The position numbers were made by a program, and so were the translations under genes. Shown one piece after another: positions 58,905 through 64,000 of a DNA stretch of 64,000 nucleotides. Source of the DNA: Carboxylicivirga taeanensis (GTDB lineage Bacteria; Bacteroidota; Bacteroidia; Bacteroidales; Marinilabiliaceae); NCBI RefSeq assembly GCF_051851475.1, contig NZ_JBPUSJ010000005.1, positions 310,001 through 374,000 on the forward strand, in the 5' to 3' direction. Each line of letters starts with the position of its first letter. The stretch's first letter is position 1. The notes beneath the pieces are model-generated. The model saw nothing but the letters and a program-made list of their open reading frames with translations, was not told the DNA's origin and ran no database searches.

Positions 58905-61028
58905 TTACTCTACTTCTGCAATTCTTTCTTTACTACTTAATTCTTCTGAGCCATAACGCTTAATAACGTTGTAGGCTTTGTAAATGCCCAACTCACCGGC
59001 CTTGCTTAAGTCAGCAGTGCCTTTGGCCTCCTGTTCCAGGTAAATCAAGGTTAGGCCTCTGTTAAAATATGCCTCGGCGAAATCCCCATTGAGCTCAATG
59101 GCCTTGGTGAAATCTTTTACTCCCTGCTCAAAATTCTTTTTCAGGCAGTGGATGATAGCCCGGTTGTAGTAGGCAAACTCGAAATTGGGCGCCAGTTCAA
59201 TCACCTTGTTAAGGTCGTTAATTATGAGCTCATAGTCGAGTATTTGCGATACTTCTTTCTCTTGTGGACCTTGCTGAAGGTTGTTTTTGGTCTTGATGGG
59301 CCCTTGCAGCATGATGTTGTCGGGGACCTGTGTTTCTTCCTCCAGCGCAGTAATAACTTCAACCATTTTGTGGCGGGCATAGGCGCGGCTAAACAGGGCC
59401 ACCACGTGGTTGGGTTTTGACTTGAGTATTTCGTTATAGTCGGCCATGGCGTTACTGTAGTTCATTACCATGGTGTACAATGCGCCCCTTGCAATCAGTA
59501 TGTCCCGGTCGGTTTCCTCGTCCTGCAGTTCCTGCGTGATATTATTGATGTCGTTGGTTAAGCGGATGTATCTTAATCCTTCAACTTCCGACTCCTGATT
59601 GGTGATTTTTAAAGGCTTCTTATACAGCTCTTTCTTGTTGAAAGTCAGTACCTCCTTTTCGTAGTAGGATGGGCGGTGCAGCAAGGTATCGCCCGAATAG
59701 TACGTTAGACCGAACACCGGTTCCAAATCAATAAATATGTTGCGGTTCTGTACTTTACCCCGAATGCTTTCAACCACCTGTTCTTCCTGCTCATTGTTGT
59801 CAAAATCGTCCAGCACGGCAATCTTGTCGTAGTTGCGAATATCTTTGTCCCCTTTCCTTCTGGTGGCTTTTTTACCCGCTTCTTTCTTTTCCGAATCCTT
59901 GGTTTCGGAGGCTTCAGCCAGTTGCTTATTCTGCCGGTCGCTGTGAAGCTTATAGGCCGTCATGCGGTCTATTTGTGCTCCGTTGCCATCGCCCATGCGC
60001 TCTTTAACATCGGCGCGTATGGCATAGGCCTGGTCAAACTTCGGATAGTTATCGATAATGATATTGACATCTCGCAGTGCTTCCTTGTTTTGGCCCAGTT
60101 CGTTGTATAGAATGGCCCGGTTGAAAAGCGTGAGCAGGTTGGATGGCTCCAGCGCCAAAACTCTCGAAAAATCTTCAATAGCCCGGTTTTTATCGCCTAC
60201 CTGTGCCCTTAGTATGCCTCGGTTATAGTAGGCCAGACTGCTTTTCGGATCCAGCTCAATGACTTTATCAAAATCACTCATGGTGCCCCGCAGGTCATCC
60301 AGCTGATAGAGAATGGCAGCGCGCACCAGGTAGTAGTTGGCATAGTCATTTTTCAGCTCAATCACCTGGTCGTAATCTTTTTTAGCCTCCTCGTAGCGGC
60401 CCAGCTGGTAGTATAAAAAACCTCTGGATGCAAACCCGTCGGACATATAAGGGTTACGTTCAACCACCTTACTGAAATCGCTTAAGGCACCAATTGTATC
60501 GCCGGCGTGCACTTTAGCGGCACCGCGGCTCAGGTAGGCGCTTAGCATGCCTGAGTTTTGCTCAATGATGCGGTTAAAGTCTTCAATGGCATTTTTGTAG
60601 TCTTCTATGGCCGAATAGCTGTTGCCCCGGTTGATGAGCAGGTTGATGTTGTTACGATCAATGTTCAGGCCTTTGCTGTAGTCTTCAATAGCCAGCAGGT
60701 GGTTATCTTTTTTGTTCATAATGATGCCGCGCACATTATAGGCGTCCACCATAAATGGGTTTTTATTCAAACAGGTATTCAAATCCAGTTCGGCCCCATT
60801 GTAGTCTTCGAGGTAGTATTTGGCAAGCCCTCTGAAAAAGTAGGGGTCGGAGAGGTAGGGTTTGGCCTTAATCACCTTATTAAAATACTGAATAGCCAGC
60901 ACGTAGTCCTCAAAGTACAGCGCGTTCTTCCCAATGGTGAGCATGCGATCAGTATTGATTTGCGCGCTGACATTGGAAATGAGCAGGCATTTAAGGAGTA
61001 ATATGAAGAGCGTAAATTTCTTTGTCAT
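58905..61028 (-). CDS. Large secreted TPR-repeat protein
   Basis: This 707-residue protein has a signal peptide (MTKKFTLFILLLKCLLISNVSA). Nine or more tandem TPR repeats span residues 30-370 (for example AYNVRGIIMNKKDNHLLAI, YYLVRAAILYQLDDL, LAYYNRGILRAQVGDK). A charged low-complexity linker lies near residue 380-410 (KDSEKKEAGKKATRRKGDK), followed by a beta-rich region and three further TPRs near the end. Being exported while its translationally coupled neighbour is a cytoplasmic helicase is puzzling; the genes may simply share a transcript. It has its own -7 box at 61055-61062. Confidence 0.9.
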   Translation of the reverse strand: MTKKFTLFILLLKCLLISNVSAQINTDRMLTIGKNALYFEDYVLAIQYFNKVIKAKPYLSDPYFFRGLAKYYLEDYNGAELDLNTCLNKNPFMVDAYNVRGIIMNKKDNHLLAIEDYSKGLNIDRNNINLLINRGNSYSAIEDYKNAIEDFNRIIEQNSGMLSAYLSRGAAKVHAGDTIGALSDFSKVVERNPYMSDGFASRGFLYYQLGRYEEAKKDYDQVIELKNDYANYYLVRAAILYQLDDLRGTMSDFDKVIELDPKSSLAYYNRGILRAQVGDKNRAIEDFSRVLALEPSNLLTLFNRAILYNELGQNKEALRDVNIIIDNYPKFDQAYAIRADVKERMGDGNGAQIDRMTAYKLHSDRQNKQLAEASETKDSEKKEAGKKATRRKGDKDIRNYDKIAVLDDFDNNEQEEQVVESIRGKVQNRNIFIDLEPVFGLTYYSGDTLLHRPSYYEKEVLTFNKKELYKKPLKITNQESEVEGLRYIRLTNDINNITQELQDEETDRDILIARGALYTMVMNYSNAMADYNEILKSKPNHVVALFSRAYARHKMVEVITALEEETQVPDNIMLQGPIKTKNNLQQGPQEKEVSQILDYELIINDLNKVIELAPNFEFAYYNRAIIHCLKKNFEQGVKDFTKAIELNGDFAEAYFNRGLTLIYLEQEAKGTADLSKAGELGIYKAYNVIKRYGSEELSSKERIAEVE

Positions 61029-61054
61029 ACTAATTTTGTGTGAAACAAGGCCAA

Positions 61055-61062
61055 CAAATATA
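61055..61062 (-). promoter_or_regulatory. -7 promoter box of the TPR-helicase operon
   Basis: TATATTTG on the minus strand, an exact TAnnTTTG match 27 bases before ATG 61028. No -33 TTTG is found. Confidence 0.45.
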
Positions 61063-61155
61063 CAATACTTCGCTTTTTTGCCGCCATCAATTGCTAATTA
61101 ATGTCCTCTAAAATAATTGTTACTGTTGGCTTTCTGTACAAAAATTACGCCAGTG

Positions 61156-62868
61156 CTATTTTGTGAATTGGTAGCTCCGGGTAGCCGTGTTGCCCCTGTT
61201 ATCTGTTACTCTTACCTCCAGTGTATGCTGGCCTTTGGTCAGAAATGGCATGTGCTTGAACTGACCGCTTATCAGCTTGTTTTTAGCATCGTACTCGAAC
61301 AGGGCCCACTGCCCATCAATCAGGCACTCGTAGTCTTTAATGCCGCTAAAGTCATCATCTATCCTGATGTTTATTTCCTTACGCGCCGTGTAATTGTTGT
61401 TTTCGGGGACGCTTCTGAGTTTGATAACAGGCGCAATGGTGTCCACCGCCAATGTAAACTTGCCAAACCCTCTGGTGGAGATGCTTAGTTGCTTGTTCTT
61501 TAAAGTGCCACCCAGCGAATAGGTTTTATTGGCCGTATTGACACCGGCTATGCAAAGCTGGTCTCCATAGGTCAGCAGAGAATCAGGAACGGGCAGGCTC
61601 ACCGACATGGAACGGTGCAGCGGAATGTGCTTGTCGCCAATGTAATAGACAGGAGCAATAAACCCCTCCTGTTCTTCCTTGTGAACAAAAACATGGGTGG
61701 AGGTATACAATGAGTTAGCAGGGATGGAGAAATGGAAGCCGAGCGTATCGAGCGAAAACGACTGGTCGTAGTGAACTTTTACCAAGGCCTCGTTTTTTTG
61801 TGGTGCTGGTGCTGGTGCCGCCTCACCTTTTAGGGTAAATTCGAGTACCGAACGGTTACCGGCATAATCGACAATAACATATTTGAGTTGTTGCTCATCG
61901 CCCTGTTTAAGTTCTGTGGTATAGGTATTTTTTTTACCATAGAGGCTGAGGCGGTTATTGGGTTCAACAAAACTCTTTTGTATCACTTTGCCGCTTCTGA
62001 TTTTTTCGGCATAGTCTATGTGGGAATTGATGTAGCGTGTTTCGGCAAAACTGAATTTGTCGATGTTAAAATTATACACCAGTGTATCGTTCACAAACAG
62101 GTCGATATTGGTTATGCCACATTTGCGCCAGCTATCCGAAAAATAGTCGAGCACCTGAACGCCAACACCTATTTTTCCATGAGCGCTAAAGGTTTTGGTG
62201 CCTTTGGGATGAAAAGCCTGGTTGTAAAACACGGTGGGCATGTAGGTGTCTTCCTGTGCACCATTGATGCTGGCATCATCCGACAGGCAATACAGCTTCA
62301 GGCCCTGAATCTGGGGGCGAACCTTATCAACAATGTCATCTCTGAAAAAAAGTGGGTTGATGGGTTTTTGAGTGGCCTGCTCGCGCACTTCGTAATGGAG
62401 GTGAGGACCGCCTGAACTGCCCGAATTGCCGCTGTAAGCAATGACTTCGCCACGCTCCACAGGAACTTCACCAGCTTTGAAGAATAGCTCGACTGCAAAG
62501 GATTTTTGTTTGTACTGCTCAGCTTTTACCAGTGAGTCTATTCTTTCCGAATAGCGTTCGAGGTGCGCATAAACAGTGGTGTAACCGCCCTTGTGATCGA
62601 TATAAAGGGCATGGCCATAGCCGTAAGGCGAGACTTTAATGCGGGAAACATGTCCCCGGTCGGAAGCGTAAATGCGGTAGCCTGTTTTGCGGTTTGTCGT
62701 TAAGTCAAGTCCCGAGTGAAAATGGTTAGAACGGAGCTCTCCAAAACTGCCGCTCACCCACGGGCTTATTTTCATTGGTTTTACAAAACGCTCTAAATCT
62801 GGCGCCTGTGCTGTTGACCATTGATAGACGCTTGCAATACATATTATAACTAAAGCGAAATGCCTCAT
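61156..62868 (-). CDS. M23-family peptidase (LytM-type), secreted
   Basis: This 570-residue exported peptidoglycan hydrolase has a signal peptide (MRHFALVIICIASVYQWSTA). The zinc peptidase domain is at residues 30-175 with FHSGLDL (His and Asp ligands), the GYGHALYIDH block and PHLHYEVRE (His-x-His). The remaining 400 residues are beta-rich, likely Ig-like domains (IKLRSVPENNNYTAR; VRVTDNRGNTATRSY). It cleaves peptide cross-links or acts as a cell-wall scaffold. ATG 62868 is chosen over 62937 because GGAGGGG lies nine bases before it and the promoter lies upstream of it. Confidence 0.93.
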   Translation of the reverse strand: MRHFALVIICIASVYQWSTAQAPDLERFVKPMKISPWVSGSFGELRSNHFHSGLDLTTNRKTGYRIYASDRGHVSRIKVSPYGYGHALYIDHKGGYTTVYAHLERYSERIDSLVKAEQYKQKSFAVELFFKAGEVPVERGEVIAYSGNSGSSGGPHLHYEVREQATQKPINPLFFRDDIVDKVRPQIQGLKLYCLSDDASINGAQEDTYMPTVFYNQAFHPKGTKTFSAHGKIGVGVQVLDYFSDSWRKCGITNIDLFVNDTLVYNFNIDKFSFAETRYINSHIDYAEKIRSGKVIQKSFVEPNNRLSLYGKKNTYTTELKQGDEQQLKYVIVDYAGNRSVLEFTLKGEAAPAPAPQKNEALVKVHYDQSFSLDTLGFHFSIPANSLYTSTHVFVHKEEQEGFIAPVYYIGDKHIPLHRSMSVSLPVPDSLLTYGDQLCIAGVNTANKTYSLGGTLKNKQLSISTRGFGKFTLAVDTIAPVIKLRSVPENNNYTARKEINIRIDDDFSGIKDYECLIDGQWALFEYDAKNKLISGQFKHMPFLTKGQHTLEVRVTDNRGNTATRSYQFTK

Positions 62869-62902
62869 GTTTATCCCCTCCTGAAAATTTATAAAATCCA
62901 TC

Positions 62903-62933
62903 CAAAAATAGCTTTCTGTCTTTACAAAACCAA
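62903..62933 (-). promoter_or_regulatory. Promoter of the M23 peptidase gene
   Basis: On the minus strand TTGG, 19 bases, then TATTTTTG: a perfect -7 box and a near -33 box at ideal spacing. It supports ATG 62868 and excludes the longer start at 62937. Confidence 0.55.
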
Positions 62934-63070
62934 TCAAAAAGCGCTATGAATAGCCGGAAGCACGCAACCTGTCTCTTAATTTTCCCTCTAAATAGTTAAT
63001 CAATGTAAAAGCAACCGTTGTGGCACAATATTTATAATGTAAAACAACAAAACAATTAAAATTATAACGC

Positions 63071-63823
63071 ATGAAAAAGTTTAAATTTAGTTTCCTTTTA
63101 GGCTTGATAGCATTAATCACGTTTAGCTGTTCGGATGATGATGGTTACTCATTGGGTGATTACTGGGTAACAACAGGTACGGTGGTGAAGACAAGCGATT
63201 ACTATTATGTAGTGACTGATGGAGGCGAGCAACTTTGGCCTTCGGCAAGTAATGTATCGCCCGGAAGTTTAGACGATGGTATGCGCGTATTAATTAACTA
63301 TACCATACTGGGCGAAGATCCGGATAAGCAATACGATTACCTTGTCAAGGTAAATGGCATCAGTGAGCTGTTGACCAAGCCGGTGTTTAATTTTGACGAA
63401 ACCACTACCGAAGCGGTGAAGGATTCGATTGGAAATGATGCGGTGACCATTGCCGACACCTGGTTTACAGGTGATTATTTGAATGTGCAGTTTGAGTATG
63501 GCGGTGGCCCGGGCTACATTCACTTTATTAATCTGGTGAAAGATACCGAGGATTTAACAACAGAAAACGGCGAAATTATTCTTGAACTGAAGCACAACAA
63601 GAATGGAGATCCTTATAATTACTTGCAGTGGGGCATTGCTTCTTTCGACATTTCCCAGTTAAAGGAGGAAGGGAAAAACTCTGTTGATGTATTTGTGCGC
63701 AGTATCGATAAAGAAGGCAATTACAGCTACAATAAAGTACTGACCTATAATTATGATCAGGTAGAGGCGGAGCTGGTATCCAAGCAGTTTTCGGCCACGC
63801 CAATGCGCGAGATGGTGGAATAG
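63071..63823 (+). CDS. NigD-like surface lipoprotein
   Basis: This 250-residue protein has a lipoprotein signal ending LITFSC followed by SDDDGYS. Three aspartates after the lipid cysteine are the known export signal for cell-surface lipoproteins in Bacteroidota. The rest is beta-rich and fits NigD: an OB-like N-terminal domain (YWVTTGTVVKTSDYYYVVTD) and a beta-sandwich C-terminal domain (YLQWGIASFDISQL). Related NigD proteins belong to bacteriocin-region operons in some Bacteroides, but function is unknown. It is monocistronic, closed by a strong hairpin. Confidence 0.88.
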   Translation: MKKFKFSFLLGLIALITFSCSDDDGYSLGDYWVTTGTVVKTSDYYYVVTDGGEQLWPSASNVSPGSLDDGMRVLINYTILGEDPDKQYDYLVKVNGISELLTKPVFNFDETTTEAVKDSIGNDAVTIADTWFTGDYLNVQFEYGGGPGYIHFINLVKDTEDLTTENGEIILELKHNKNGDPYNYLQWGIASFDISQLKEEGKNSVDVFVRSIDKEGNYSYNKVLTYNYDQVEAELVSKQFSATPMREMVE

Positions 63824-63888
63824 GTCATTCCTAAACGGCCGGAAAGCCGCTGTGTAGAATAAGTTTTACGACGCGGCGCTAAGATATA

Positions 63889-63945
63889 CGCCAGGCATGC
63901 AACGGGGAATAGTTTGTTCAACCTTTGCCTGCCTGGCGTTTTTTT
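63889..63945 (+). terminator. Terminator of the NigD-like gene
   Basis: CGCCAGGCA (63889-63897) pairs perfectly with TGCCTGGCG (63930-63938), with a 32-base loop and a T-run following. Confidence 0.8.
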
Positions 63946-64000
63946 ATGCCCTTTACGGAAACATTAGTGCCTCCGCAGACGCTTCTTTTGACTTGTTCCG
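63946..64000. other. Window end, possible start of the next gene
   Basis: The last 55 bases are open in more than one minus-strand frame. They may hold the C-terminus of a gene that lies beyond the window, but they are too short to assign a frame. Confidence 0.25.

Noticed and set aside
61888..62415. Plus-strand open frame of 175 codons
   Set aside because: Antisense to the M23 peptidase.
1..64000. CRISPR arrays, tRNA or rRNA genes, insertion sequences, phage or secretion islands
   Set aside because: No regularly spaced repeats, no transposase or integrase frame, no cloverleaf or rRNA-like stretch was seen on reading both strands.

Overview
The window looks like a chromosomal segment of a Bacteroidota bacterium, probably a marine or anaerobic Bacteroidia-type organism. 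This is inferred from the gene families (DUF5723, DUF3078, NigD-like lipoprotein, DUF3857 transglutaminase, FemAB, orphan ECF sigma factor). It is also supported by many Bacteroidota-type -7 promoter boxes (TAnnTTTG and a TTCG variant), the scarcity of Shine-Dalgarno sequences, and lipoproteins with acidic residues after the lipobox cysteine. I see no rRNA, tRNA, CRISPR array, insertion sequence, prophage or plasmid hallmark. Nearly all the DNA is ordinary protein-coding sequence.

Layout. 1-4.1 kb: a partial MarC membrane protein, a Crp/Fnr regulator convergent with an MFS transporter, and a membrane-domain/Nudix fusion. 4.2-10.3 kb: a WecA/MraY-type glycosyl-1-phosphate transferase, 6-phosphogluconate dehydrogenase (gnd), an ECF sigma factor without an anti-sigma gene, a small acidic protein, ArfB and a DUF5723 envelope protein. 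10.3-17.9 kb (minus): a phosphatase-kinase pair, then a phospholipid-repair block with an LplT-like transporter followed by a PlsC-ACP-acyl-ACP-synthetase fusion, and a DUF2339 membrane protein. 18-24.6 kb: an uncharacterised operon ending in a YiiX-type amidase lipoprotein, an AT-rich transglutaminase/DUF2569 protein, and small membrane or secreted proteins. 24.6-28.1 kb: a solitary NqrF, a PAP2 phosphatase and a FemAB transferase.

28.7-35 kb (minus): a secreted ankyrin protein behind a cytosine-deaminase-like amidohydrolase and an AraC regulator, an SDR/DUF2867 protein, and a second secreted ankyrin protein behind a DUF998 membrane protein. 35.8-39.6 kb: a three-gene carboxyltransferase operon made of a CoA-ester carboxyltransferase, a 61-residue basic protein and a pyruvate/oxaloacetate carboxyltransferase fused to a biotin domain. 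It fits a methylmalonyl-CoA:pyruvate transcarboxylase or a biotin-dependent decarboxylase, and it has strongly biased codons and a near-perfect terminator.

39.9-50 kb: a metallophosphoesterase lipoprotein with a beta-barrel-like partner, an AsmA-like protein with a patatin, a membrane metallophosphoesterase, a 995-residue HExxH/TolB-propeller/outer-membrane-barrel protein, and a nucleoid-associated protein. 50-64 kb: a creatininase with an S9 peptidase, DUF3820, DUF3078 with MscS, a HAD phosphatase with a TRIC channel, a PIF1-like helicase with a TPR tail coupled to a large TPR protein, an M23 peptidase and a NigD-like lipoprotein.

The common theme is the cell envelope: phospholipid recycling, lipid-carrier phosphate chemistry, peptidoglycan transfer and hydrolysis, and surface lipoproteins. 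The most unusual items are the fused acyltransferase-ACP-synthetase, the compact transcarboxylase-like operon, the secreted protease-propeller-barrel protein, the Nudix/membrane fusion, and stem-loops that contain stop codons at convergent gene junctions. None can be called a new system from sequence reading alone.
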